In this document: positions 45,770 through 53,614 of the stretch, piece after piece
Layout: the number at the start of each line of letters is the position of its first letter
Numbering within the stretch: position 1 is the first letter of the stretch
Assembly (NCBI RefSeq): GCF_001544875.2
Contig: NZ_FCOA02000018.1
Span: 62,001-126,000 of the forward strand
Reading direction: 5' to 3'
From: Caballeronia hypogeia
GTDB lineage: Bacteria > Pseudomonadota > Gammaproteobacteria > Burkholderiales > Burkholderiaceae
Length of the DNA: 64,000 nt
The notes under the pieces: generated by a model
The model's input: the letters and a program-made list of their open reading frames with translations, nothing else
Databases searched by the model: none
What the model was told of the DNA's origin: nothing
Program-made: the position numbers and the translations under genes

Positions 45770-45786
45770 GAACGATCCGATCGTTC
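45770..45786. promoter_or_regulatory. Inverted repeat upstream of rarD
   Basis: GAACGAT-CCG-ATCGTTC: perfect 7-base arms with a 3-base spacer, 32 bases before the rarD start. The half-site is the same as in the fadB operator (GAACGATCGTTC), but the spacing differs. Confidence 0.5.
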
Positions 45787-45818
45787 GTGCGCGGCGCTTC
45801 CGCCCAACGCATCGAACA

Positions 45819-46694
45819 ATGAATCCAGGCGTCGTCTACGCATTCGCGGCCTTTGCCATCTGGGGCCTTTTTCCAATCTATTTCAAGGCCTTGCATTCGA
45901 TCGGCGCGGTCGAGATGCTGGCGCATCGCATGGCCTGGTCGATGCTGTTCCTGCTGATCGTCATGACCGCGCGCCGTCAGTGGCGCTGGCTCGGGCCCGT
46001 GCTGCGCGACAAACGCCTGCTCGCGCGCTTCGCGGCGAGCGCCGTGCTGCTCTCGGCCAACTGGGGCATTTATATCTGGGCGGTGAACGCCGGGCGCATT
46101 GTCGAGGCGAGTCTCGGCTACTTCATCAATCCGCTCGTGAACGTGCTGTTCGGCATGGCGTTCCTGCACGAACGCCTGCGGCCCGTGCAATGGATCGCGG
46201 TGACGATCGCCGCGGCGGGCGTCGTGTGGCTCACGTGGGTGAACGGCGCGCCGCCGTGGATCAGCCTGGCGCTCGCGCTGACCTTCGGCGGCTACGGCCT
46301 GCTGCGCAAGACGGCGTCGCTCGGCGCGCTCGAAGGGCTCACGCTCGAGACCATGCTGCTGTGCCCCGTCGCGCTGCTTTATCTGTTTTTCATGAACGCG
46401 CATGGCGAGAGCGGCTTCCTGCATGCGTCGCTGGGCGTCAAGCTGCTGCTCGCGGCGGCCGGCCCGATCACCGCCGTTCCGCTCCTGCTGTTCGCGGCGG
46501 GCGCGCGCCGCATTCCGCTGTCGATGCTCGGGCTGATCCAGTACATCACGCCGTCGCTGCAATTGCTGATCGGCGTCGTGATCTATCACGAATTTTTCGG
46601 CCACGATCAGCTGATCGGCTATGGCGCGATCTGGGCCGCTCTCGCGCTCTATTCGCTCGAAGGCTTTTACAAGGCGCGCGCGGCCCGCGTCTGA
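45819..46694 (+). CDS. rarD: RarD family EamA transporter
   Basis: A 291-residue, ten-helix inner-membrane protein of the RarD branch of the drug/metabolite transporters. The opening GVVYAFAAFAIWGLFPIYFKAL and the segments SANWGIYIWAVNAGRIVEASLGYFINPLVNVLFG and SMLGLIQYITPSLQLLIGV are close to the E. coli family consensus. The substrate is unknown. It is divergent from the AI-2E gene across 288 bases and convergent with the aldo/keto reductase gene with only 22 bases between the stops. Confidence 0.92.
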   Translation: MNPGVVYAFAAFAIWGLFPIYFKALHSIGAVEMLAHRMAWSMLFLLIVMTARRQWRWLGPVLRDKRLLARFAASAVLLSANWGIYIWAVNAGRIVEASLGYFINPLVNVLFGMAFLHERLRPVQWIAVTIAAAGVVWLTWVNGAPPWISLALALTFGGYGLLRKTASLGALEGLTLETMLLCPVALLYLFFMNAHGESGFLHASLGVKLLLAAAGPITAVPLLLFAAGARRIPLSMLGLIQYITPSLQLLIGVVIYHEFFGHDQLIGYGAIWAALALYSLEGFYKARAARV

Positions 46695-46716
46695 ACGCCG
46701 GCCTGGAACGCCGGGA

Positions 46717-47712
46717 TCAGCGCAACGCGTCGCCGAAGCGATATTCCGTGGTCGCTTCGTCGAGCTTCGTCTTGACTTCCGGATCGATAGGCTGATCGAC
46801 CGCCGCGAGCGTCTCGTTCAGCTGATCGGGCCGGCTCGCTCCGATGATCGCCGACGTCACCGCCGGATTCGCCAGCACCCACGCGAGCGCCGTGCTCGCG
46901 AGCGACCGTCCGGTGGGCGCGACGATCTTGTTGATCGCCTCGATGGTGTGAAACTCGCGCTCGTGCCAGTAGCGCTGCGTGTACATCGCGCCCGCCTTGC
47001 CGACCGAGCCGGTGAAGCGGCCTTCGGCCGGCGCCGCATCGTAGCTGTGCTTGCCGGTGAGCAATCCGCCCGCGAGCGGATTGTACGGAATCACGGCCAG
47101 ACCTTCCTCGGTCGCGAGCGGCAACAATTCGCGCTCGATCTGGCGAAACAGCAAGTTGTAGCGCGGCTGCAGCGACACGAAGCGCGCCGTTCGCAACACG
47201 TCCGAGCGCCCGAGCGCGCGCGCCAGCCGGTAAGCCAGAAAATTCGACACGCCGATATAACGCGCCTTGCCTTGCCGCACGATGATGTCGAGCGCTTCGA
47301 GCATTTCGTCGAGCGGAGTGTCGCGGTCGTCGTTGTGAAGCTGGTACAGATCGACGTAATCGGTGTCCAGCCGCTTGAGCGACGCGTCGATGGCATCGAG
47401 CAGATGCTTGCGCGACGTGCCCTTGTGCCACGCGTGCGGCCCCATCTCGTGGGCGGCCTTGGTCGCGAGAATGAAGTCGTCGCGCCGACCCTTCAGCCAG
47501 CGTCCGACGATCTCTTCCGTGCGGCCCGCGACATCGTGGGTGGCGCCGAGCGGATAGACATTCGCCGTATCGATGAAATTGACGCCCGCGTCCGCCGCGT
47601 GGTCCATGATGCTGCGCGACACGTCTTCTTCGGTCTGCAGGCCGAAGGTCATCGTGCCGAGCGTGAGTCGCGAAACGGTGAGACCGGTATTGCCGAATTT
47701 GCGGTATTGCAC
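46717..47712 (-). CDS. Aldo/keto reductase
   Basis: A 331-residue NADPH-dependent reductase of the AKR family, closest in pattern to the voltage-channel-beta / YajO-like branch. The catalytic tetrad is visible: D48 and Y53 (FIDTANVY), K85 (ILATKAA) and H126 (DLYQLHNDD). The C-terminal NADPH-binding segment IIGASRPDQLNETLAAV is intact. It lies 54 bases after the DHA2 transporter on the same strand and may be cotranscribed with it. The substrate is unknown. Confidence 0.93.
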   Translation of the reverse strand: MQYRKFGNTGLTVSRLTLGTMTFGLQTEEDVSRSIMDHAADAGVNFIDTANVYPLGATHDVAGRTEEIVGRWLKGRRDDFILATKAAHEMGPHAWHKGTSRKHLLDAIDASLKRLDTDYVDLYQLHNDDRDTPLDEMLEALDIIVRQGKARYIGVSNFLAYRLARALGRSDVLRTARFVSLQPRYNLLFRQIERELLPLATEEGLAVIPYNPLAGGLLTGKHSYDAAPAEGRFTGSVGKAGAMYTQRYWHEREFHTIEAINKIVAPTGRSLASTALAWVLANPAVTSAIIGASRPDQLNETLAAVDQPIDPEVKTKLDEATTEYRFGDALR

Positions 47713-47766
47713 GGTTGCGCTCCAGATGAAAACGGTTCGATGGGACGGACAGGATAGCCGTAACGC

Positions 47767-49152
47767 CTAGGACGTGCCCGCGCGGGCAGGCGCCGCGCCG
47801 CGCGGCGCGTCGTCGAGGCGGCGGAACACGACGCCCGACAGCAGCGTCACCACGCCCATGCAGACGAAGCTCAGCCTGAAGCCCGTCGAGGTCGAAAACG
47901 GTCCCTGGAACAGTTGCACGAGCGAGCCGCCGATCGACACGCCCAGGCCGATCGCGAGCATCTGCACCATCGAGAAGAGGCTGTTGCCGCTGCCCGCGTC
48001 CTTGCTCGACAGCCCTTTGAGCGTGACGCTGTTCATCGCGGCGAACTGCATCGAGTTGGATGCGCCGAACACGGCCAGAATCGCGATTTCCACGGCGAGC
48101 GGCAACGACGGCGAGAACAGCGCGAACGCGACGATCGACGCGCCGACCAGCGCCGTGTTCACGAGCAGGAAAGTGTCGTAGCCGTAGCGCTTCACGAGGC
48201 CCGCGATCCAGCGCTTGCTGATAGTGCCGGCAATCGCGATGGGCAGCATCATCAGGCCCGAATGTAGCGGGCTGTAGCCGAGTTCGAGCTGCATCAAGAG
48301 CGGCAGCAGGAACGGCACCGCGCTCGAGCCGACGCGGCACAGCAGATTGCCGACGAGCCCGACGCTGAAATTCGGCTCGCGAAACAGCGCGAGCTGGAAC
48401 AGCGGATTCTTCTTGCGGCGCGCATAGGGGACATAGGCGAACGCCGACGCCGCCGCGAGCGCGAACAGCGCCGCCGACACCGCGCCGCGATGCGTCTCCA
48501 CCGGGCAATCGAGCGCGAGGGAGAACGAGACCATGCACATCGAGAGCAAGCCGCAGCCGACGAAATCGAACGGCGGCGCGTCGTGGACCGTGTCGTTCGG
48601 CAGGAAGCGCTGCACCGCATAGAGGCCGACCGCGCCGATCGGCACGTTGATCAGGAAAATCCAGTGCCACGAGAACGACTCGACGAACCAGCCGCCGAGC
48701 GTCGGGCCGAGAATCGGGCCGACCTGGCCGGCGACCGAGATCATCGCAAGCGCGGAGACGTAGGCCTCTCCCGACACGGCGCGCAGAATGGCGAGGCGGC
48801 CGATCGGCAGCAGCATCGAGCCGCCCACGCCCTGCAGCACGCGCGCAAGCACGAGCTGATTGAGCGTGTGCGCGTTCGCGCAGGCGAGCGAGCCGATCAC
48901 GAACAGCGAAATCGACACCGTATAGACGCGGCGCGTGCCGAAGCGGTCGGCGAGCCAGCCGGAGGCCGGCGTGAGCAGCGCCATCGTGAGCGTGTAGGCG
49001 ACGACGATCGACTGCATCGCGAGCGGCACTGCGTTCAGACTGCGAGCGATGGAAGGCAGCGCCGTGTTGACGATCGTCGTGTCGAGCGCCTGCATGAAAA
49101 AGCCCACGGCGACGATCCATAGAAGCGCCGTGTGCGAGGACTGTCTGGTCAT
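47767..49152 (-). CDS. MFS drug transporter, DHA2 (EmrB/QacA) family
   Basis: A 461-residue membrane protein with about 14 helices. The DHA2 pattern is present: ALDTTIVNTALPSIARSL in helix 1, motif A GWLADRFGTRRVY, motif C-like GQVGPILGPTLGGWFVESFSWHWIFLINVPIG. It is probably an exporter of toxic organic compounds. I chose the ATG at 49152 since residue spacing to helix 1 then matches the family, but no good ribosome-binding site precedes it; a start at 49221 is possible. It is divergent from a LysR gene, the usual arrangement for regulated pumps. Confidence 0.92.
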   Translation of the reverse strand: MTRQSSHTALLWIVAVGFFMQALDTTIVNTALPSIARSLNAVPLAMQSIVVAYTLTMALLTPASGWLADRFGTRRVYTVSISLFVIGSLACANAHTLNQLVLARVLQGVGGSMLLPIGRLAILRAVSGEAYVSALAMISVAGQVGPILGPTLGGWFVESFSWHWIFLINVPIGAVGLYAVQRFLPNDTVHDAPPFDFVGCGLLSMCMVSFSLALDCPVETHRGAVSAALFALAAASAFAYVPYARRKKNPLFQLALFREPNFSVGLVGNLLCRVGSSAVPFLLPLLMQLELGYSPLHSGLMMLPIAIAGTISKRWIAGLVKRYGYDTFLLVNTALVGASIVAFALFSPSLPLAVEIAILAVFGASNSMQFAAMNSVTLKGLSSKDAGSGNSLFSMVQMLAIGLGVSIGGSLVQLFQGPFSTSTGFRLSFVCMGVVTLLSGVVFRRLDDAPRGAAPARAGTS

Positions 49153-49269
49153 GTGAGGAGAGATCTGACGGGGGTGGCGCGCACGGTCGAAAGGCGGTTG
49201 AAACCGGTTTCCCGCGCGCATTGTGAAATCTTAGTGACTCATGGCGTGATCGGGAAGACCGCTAACCAC

Positions 49270-49300
49270 ATTGACTGTCATCGGCATTGCCGATCACAAT
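49270..49300. promoter_or_regulatory. LysR-type binding site in the MFS/lysR spacer
   Basis: The core ATCGGC-ATT-GCCGAT (49280-49294) has perfect 6-base arms and is flanked by ATTG (49270) and CAAT (49297-49300). It lies just before the lysR ATG at 49306 and about 120 bases from the MFS start, as expected for an autoregulatory LysR site. Confidence 0.6.
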
Positions 49301-49305
49301 GACGC

Positions 49306-50166
49306 ATGCTCAATCCAGTCTGGCTGAACACTTTCGCGACCGTGGCCGCGTCGCACAGCTTCACCGACGCGGGCCGGCAGCTCGGGCTCAGGCAGTCGAG
49401 CGTCTCCGAGCATATTCGTCGACTGGAGGAGAGCGTCGGGCGGCGTCTGTTCGTGCGCGACACACATTCGCTCGCGCTCACCGCCGACGGCGAAGCCATG
49501 CTCGTGCACGCGCGCGTGATTCTGGAAGCGATGGCCCACGCGCAGTCGCAGTTCAGCTCGCCGCGCCTGCGCGGCCGCGTGCGGCTGGGTTCATCGGACG
49601 ATCTGGCGCTCGGGCCGCTGCCGAGCGTGCTCGCGGCGTTCCGCGACACCCATCCCGATGTCGAACTGGAGATCACCATCGGCATGACGGGGCGGCTGTA
49701 TCAAATGGTCGATGCGGGCGAACTCGATCTCGCCGTCGGCAAGCGGCGTCTGGGCGACGCCCGCGGCATGCGGCTGTTTTCCGGGCGGCTGGAATGGCTC
49801 GCCAAGCCCGGCACCGTGGTCGACACGAGCGCACCGCTGCCGCTCATTCTCGTCGCCGAGCCGAGCGTCACGCGCGGAGTCGTGCTCGATTCGCTCGCCA
49901 TGACCGGCGCGAGCTGGCAAATGGTCTGCACGAGCAGCAGCCACGCCGGCTGCATCGCGGCGGCGCGAGGCGGGCTCGGGCTCACGGTCCGCTCGCACTT
50001 CCTGGCGGCGCGCGGTCTCGCGCCCCCGGTGAACCGGGCGGATCTGCCGGTGTTGCCCGAAGTGGAATTCATCGCGTTCGGCGCGAAACATCTGAGCCGT
50101 CCGGCCGAAACCTTGCTACAGCTTTTGCGGAACAGCGATCTGCGCGGCGAATGGGACGGAGAATAA
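49306..50166 (+). CDS. LysR family transcriptional regulator
   Basis: A 286-residue regulator. The N-terminal winged helix-turn-helix reads WLNTFATVAASHSFTDAGRQLGLRQSSVSEHIRRLEESVGRRLF, and an inducer-binding domain follows from about residue 88. The divergent DHA2 transporter is the probable target; the tannase gene downstream on the same strand could be another. The effector is unknown. Confidence 0.93.
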   Translation: MLNPVWLNTFATVAASHSFTDAGRQLGLRQSSVSEHIRRLEESVGRRLFVRDTHSLALTADGEAMLVHARVILEAMAHAQSQFSSPRLRGRVRLGSSDDLALGPLPSVLAAFRDTHPDVELEITIGMTGRLYQMVDAGELDLAVGKRRLGDARGMRLFSGRLEWLAKPGTVVDTSAPLPLILVAEPSVTRGVVLDSLAMTGASWQMVCTSSSHAGCIAAARGGLGLTVRSHFLAARGLAPPVNRADLPVLPEVEFIAFGAKHLSRPAETLLQLLRNSDLRGEWDGE

Positions 50167-50254
50167 CGACCGATGCGGGCACGAGGGCAGGGCATCCGGT
50201 TGTTTCGCCGCAACGGCCAGTCGTCATCCGATGGCGATCGGCAATCTGTTCTTA

Positions 50255-50260
50255 TATATT
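50255..50260 (+). promoter_or_regulatory. Candidate -10 box of the tannase gene
   Basis: TATATT inside an AT-rich patch (50250-50260) that stands out in GC-rich sequence, 33 bases before the preferred GTG start. The -35 region is poor. Its position supports the start at 50293 over the ATG at 50173. Confidence 0.35.
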
Positions 50261-50292
50261 GTGCGGCGTTTGAAGTACCCACTCCCAAAGAC

Positions 50293-51951
50293 GTGTTTCG
50301 CCGCTTCCGCCTCCTTTCCTCCGATCTGTTCCGCGTCCGGGCTTTCGTCGCGGCGCTGCTGCTCGCCGCATGCGCGCACGCGCAGGCCGCCGCCTACGTC
50401 ACCAAGCACTGCGACGATCTCGAAGGCAAGACCGTGCCCGCGTCGATCATCGGACTGCCGACGCGCGGCGCGACCATCGTCTCCGCATCGGTCGTGAAGG
50501 CGACCGCGTCCGGCAACCGCAACGGCGAGTATTGCCGCATCACCGGCTTCATCAAGGCGCTGCAGGACACGACGCCCGATATCCGCTTCGAAGTGAACCT
50601 GCCGAGCCGCTGGAACGGCCGGGCGCTGCAGATGGGCGGCGGCGGCTACAACGGCACGATCGTGTCCGGCACCGACCCGATGCCCTTCGCGCCCGATTCG
50701 ACGCCGCTCGCGCGTGGCTACGCGACCTTCGGCTCGGATTCGGGCCACGTCGGCAATTCGGGGCGCGCGGACTTCGCGATCAACGACGAAGCCATTGTCA
50801 ATTTTGGTTTCGGGCATTTGAAAAAGACCCGCGACGTCGCGCTCGCGCTCATCCAGATGGGCTACGGACGCGCGCCCGAGAAAACCTACTTCGCGGGCGG
50901 CTCGACGGGCGGGCGCGAAGGCTTCACGGTGATCGAGCGCTTTCCGAACGACTACGACGGCGTGATCGCCAACGCGCCCGCGATCAACTTCTCCGGCGTG
51001 CGGCTGATGGGCGTGCAGGTCGGGCAGGCGTCGTATGCGAAACCGGGCGGCTTCGTCGGGCTCGCGCAGCAGCGCCGCGTGTTCGAGACCGTCATGCGCG
51101 AATGCGACCGGCTGGACGGTGCGGCCGATGGCATCGTCGGCAATGTGGAGGCGTGCCGGAAGCTGGAGCCGCAGATCATCGCGTCGCTGCGCTGCGCATA
51201 CGGGCAGCGGCCTTCGCTGCGCGACAGCTGCCTGTCCGATGCGCAGATCGACACGCTGCAGACCTTGCGCGACGGCGTCAAGCTGCCATACGCGCTCGCC
51301 TATGGCGTGGACGCCTATCCGGGCTACAACGTGTTCCAGGGCGTCGACTTTTCCGGCACGCTGGGCCTCGGCGATTCGCCCGTGCCGCTCAATCCGCCGA
51401 CCTTCGCCGCGAACGGCTATCTGTTCGCGCAGGGCGACGCGTACGTCCGTCACTTCGTCACACGCGATCTGGGCTACAACGCGCTTTCCTTCGATCTCAA
51501 CGATCCGGGCCGCTACAGGCAGCGCCTGATTTCGCTCTCATACACCGTCGGCGCGATGAACCCGGATTTCTCCGCATTCATCGCGCACGGCGGCAAGCTC
51601 ATCGCGATGCACGGCTTGGCCGACGAAGTCATCAGCCCGAACCAGACGATCGCGTTCTTCCAGGGACTCATCGACCGATACGGACGCGACACCGTCGATT
51701 CGTTCATGCGGCTCTACATGGTGCCGGGCTTCCAGCACGGCAACGGCGTGTTCATTCCCGCGTGGGACGAACTCGGCGCGCTCGACGAGTGGGTGAGCAA
51801 GGGCGTCGCGCCCGAGACGCTCGTCGGCAGCGACATCGCGCCGGCCACCAACGGACGCACGCGGCCGATATGCCGTTATCCGAACTATCCGCGCTATGTC
51901 GGAAAAGGCAACATCAATGTCGCGGCGAATTTTCGTTGCGCTGAGCCCTGA
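50293..51951 (+). CDS. Tannase/feruloyl esterase family protein, exported
   Basis: Hydrolyses ester bonds of plant phenolics such as tannins or feruloyl sugars. From the GTG at 50293 the product is 552 residues with a signal peptide (about 1-34: basic start, hydrophobic core, AHAQAAA). The catalytic Ser204 is in GGSTGGREG, and the remaining triad residues fall in GLADEVISPNQT and PGFQHGNG. Several cysteines (about 40, 81 and later pairs) fit the disulfides of the family. An ATG at 50173 would add an unsupported 40 residues and overlap the AT-rich promoter-like patch. The gene ends inside a heptanucleotide tandem repeat. Confidence 0.88.
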   Translation: MFRRFRLLSSDLFRVRAFVAALLLAACAHAQAAAYVTKHCDDLEGKTVPASIIGLPTRGATIVSASVVKATASGNRNGEYCRITGFIKALQDTTPDIRFEVNLPSRWNGRALQMGGGGYNGTIVSGTDPMPFAPDSTPLARGYATFGSDSGHVGNSGRADFAINDEAIVNFGFGHLKKTRDVALALIQMGYGRAPEKTYFAGGSTGGREGFTVIERFPNDYDGVIANAPAINFSGVRLMGVQVGQASYAKPGGFVGLAQQRRVFETVMRECDRLDGAADGIVGNVEACRKLEPQIIASLRCAYGQRPSLRDSCLSDAQIDTLQTLRDGVKLPYALAYGVDAYPGYNVFQGVDFSGTLGLGDSPVPLNPPTFAANGYLFAQGDAYVRHFVTRDLGYNALSFDLNDPGRYRQRLISLSYTVGAMNPDFSAFIAHGGKLIAMHGLADEVISPNQTIAFFQGLIDRYGRDTVDSFMRLYMVPGFQHGNGVFIPAWDELGALDEWVSKGVAPETLVGSDIAPATNGRTRPICRYPNYPRYVGKGNINVAANFRCAEP

Positions 51952-51976
51952 GCCCTGAGCCCTGAGCCCTGAGCCC
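51942..51976 (+). repeat. Five tandem TGAGCCC heptamers at the tannase stop codon
   Basis: Five exact copies of TGAGCCC. The second copy supplies the TGA stop at 51949-51951; the rest lie in the spacer before the convergent DUF2917 gene. Because the first copy is read as AEP and the second gives the stop, changes in copy number above two would not alter the protein. Confidence 0.9.
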
Positions 51977-51991
51977 TCTGTGGCCCGTTCG

Positions 51992-52369
51992 CTAGAACGC
52001 GTTCGCGCGCTGCGGCCAGCAGCGCGCGAGCCAGCGCGATACGAACCCGCGCTTCGCCGCGCGATATGAAGTGAGCGACACCTCGATCGCGTGATCGCTT
52101 TCCGACGTGAGCCACACGCGCTCGCCGCGCGACAGGCGCACGACGTCGCCGGGCTTCATCCAGTAGTCGTACGGGTCGCGATGCCGCGTGAGCCACACGC
52201 ACGCATCGCCCGCGCGCAACTCGGCGTCGCGCGTGAGCCGCCACGACACCATCTGATGCGGCTGAACCTCGACATGGACCACGACGCGCGCGCCCGCGCC
52301 GCTCCGGCGACCGGATGCCACGCCGTGGCCGACGCCATGTCGCACGAAAACCTGCGATACCTCTTCCAT
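51992..52369 (-). CDS. DUF2917 domain protein
   Basis: A 125-residue protein with the DUF2917 pattern: a strand VEVQPHQMVSWRLTRDAELRA, then GDACVWLTRHRDPYDYWMKPGDVVRLSRGERVWLTSE, a small cupin-like beta fold found in many Burkholderiaceae. No function is established. The basic, Arg/Trp-rich C-terminus lacks a membrane segment. The start at 52369 follows GGAGAGCAG. It is convergent with the tannase gene. Upstream lies a terminator-like hairpin. Confidence 0.82.
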   Translation of the reverse strand: MEEVSQVFVRHGVGHGVASGRRSGAGARVVVHVEVQPHQMVSWRLTRDAELRAGDACVWLTRHRDPYDYWMKPGDVVRLSRGERVWLTSESDHAIEVSLTSYRAAKRGFVSRWLARCWPQRANAF

Positions 52370-52421
52370 CTCTGCTCTCCATGATGTGAGCCGAAGACGG
52401 AAACCTTGCACGCAAAAACAA

Positions 52422-52449
52422 GAAGGCCCCGTCTTGCGGCGGGGCCTTC
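52422..52449 (-). terminator. Terminator-like hairpin in the leader of the DUF2917 gene
   Basis: A perfect 10-bp stem (GAAGGCCCCG and CGGGGCCTTC) with an 8-base loop. On the minus strand it is followed by TTGTTTTTGCG, a usable T-tract; on the plus strand the tail GGAATTTGTTTG is weaker. It lies 53 bases upstream of the DUF2917 start. Confidence 0.65.
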
Positions 52450-52739
52450 GGAATTTGTTTGCTTGCCTGTTTCGCTAGCGCACACGCTGTTCCGATGACC
52501 CGCCACAGATGGCGTTCATACGGTTTTTAATCGCGGCGATGGAGAAAAGGATGGCTGCGTGCATGTGTCGCAGTATCGTGTGGCGCATCGGCACTTGTCA
52601 ATATCGAGATAGATACGCGATGCGCGTAACGTATGAGCAATCGAACATCGTCCGGGAAATAACGAACGTCCGTCAGTCTTGCCGTCACGAGCCTGACGGT
52701 TTAACTTGAACGCCATCAAAAAACTTTCGGAGGATCGTC
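52450..52739. other. Non-coding region upstream of the DGPF-sigma operon
   Basis: About 290 bases without a supportable gene. It holds an inverted repeat CCGTCAG (52670-52676) and CTGACGG (52693-52699) and two weak candidates for an ECF-type promoter starting with TGTC (52566 and 52596). A GGAGG ribosome-binding site lies before the GTG at 52740. Confidence 0.45.
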
Positions 52740-53093
52740 GTGGCTTACCTGCTACTCGTGGTCGAACCGGTCGAACAGCGCAGCCGGCGCACGCAGGAAG
52801 AGGGACGCGAAGCGTACCGGCAGATGGTGCAATTTGCCGAGGGCCTGAAAGCACGCGGCGTGCTGCGGGCGGTCGAATCGCTCAGTTCGCTGAAGGATGC
52901 CGCACGCGTTTCGGTCGCCAACGGCGACGCGCGGGTCATCGACGGGCCGTTCGCCGAGGCCAAGGAGATGATCGGCGGATTCTTTCTCATCGACTGTGAA
53001 ACGCACGCGGAGGCGGTCGCGATCGCCGCCGAGTGCCCGGCCGCGGCGTGGTGCACGATCGAAGTGCGCAAGGTCGGTCCTTGCTACACGTGA
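52740..53093 (+). CDS. YCII-related DGPF-domain protein
   Basis: A 117-residue protein of the YCII/DGPFAETKE family. The defining motif is at residues 68-76 as DGPFAEAKE, followed by the GGFFLIDC strand and a helix. The fold is a small ferredoxin-like dimer with an Asp/His pocket in relatives; the reaction is not established. The start is a GTG after GGAGG. It is first in a set with a VOC protein and a long ECF-type sigma factor, the usual partners of this family. Confidence 0.9.
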   Translation: MAYLLLVVEPVEQRSRRTQEEGREAYRQMVQFAEGLKARGVLRAVESLSSLKDAARVSVANGDARVIDGPFAEAKEMIGGFFLIDCETHAEAVAIAAECPAAAWCTIEVRKVGPCYT

Positions 53094-53215
53094 CCCGGCG
53101 TTCCTCGCGTCGTTCATCCCGTGTCGATTTCTCATCGTGCGGTTCGTCGTGGATGTGACGGCCGCGAGAAAGCCTGTCCTTCGTTAGCGCCGCCACCCAA
53201 ACCGGAGACCTTGCC

Positions 53216-53614
53216 ATGCACAAGCAGATTTTCGTGAACCTGCCGGTTCGCGACCTCAAGCGTTCGATGACCTTCTTCAAGGAACTCGGCCTGAGCTTCG
53301 ACGCCGCGTTCACCAATGACGACGCTGCGTGCCTCGTCATCGGCGAAAACATCTACGCGATGCTGCTCGTCGAGAAGTTTTTCCAGACCTTCACTGATAA
53401 AACCATCGTCGATGCGCATCAGAGCACCGAGACGCTCGTGTGCCTGTCGTGCGAGAGCAGGGCGGAAGTGGACGAGCTGGTCGCGAAGGCCGTCGCCGCG
53501 GGCGGGCGCGCGCCGCGCGAGCCGCAGGATCACGGTTTCATGTACGGCCACGGTTTCGAGGACCTCGATGGCCATATCTGGGAGCTCGTGCACATGAATC
53601 CGGAAGCCGCGTGA
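53216..53614 (+). CDS. VOC superfamily (glyoxalase-like) protein
   Basis: A 132-residue protein of the vicinal oxygen chelate fold. Two beta-alpha-beta-beta-beta units are visible, starting IFVNLPVRDLKRSMTFFKELGL and, in the second half, HGFMYGHGFEDLDGHIWELVHM, whose His and Glu fit metal ligands. The sub-type resembles extradiol-dioxygenase-like or antibiotic-resistance-type VOC proteins of unknown substrate. Its TGA stop overlaps the GTG start of the sigma factor gene, so the two are coupled. Confidence 0.9.
   Translation: MHKQIFVNLPVRDLKRSMTFFKELGLSFDAAFTNDDAACLVIGENIYAMLLVEKFFQTFTDKTIVDAHQSTETLVCLSCESRAEVDELVAKAVAAGGRAPREPQDHGFMYGHGFEDLDGHIWELVHMNPEAA

Noticed and set aside
46667-49120. 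817-codon minus-strand frame spanning the aldo/keto reductase and MFS genes
   Set aside because: It is an out-of-frame read through two well-supported genes on the same strand.
52509-52709. 66-codon plus-strand frame before the DGPF gene
   Set aside because: No ribosome-binding site, no recognisable motif, and it covers the likely promoter region.
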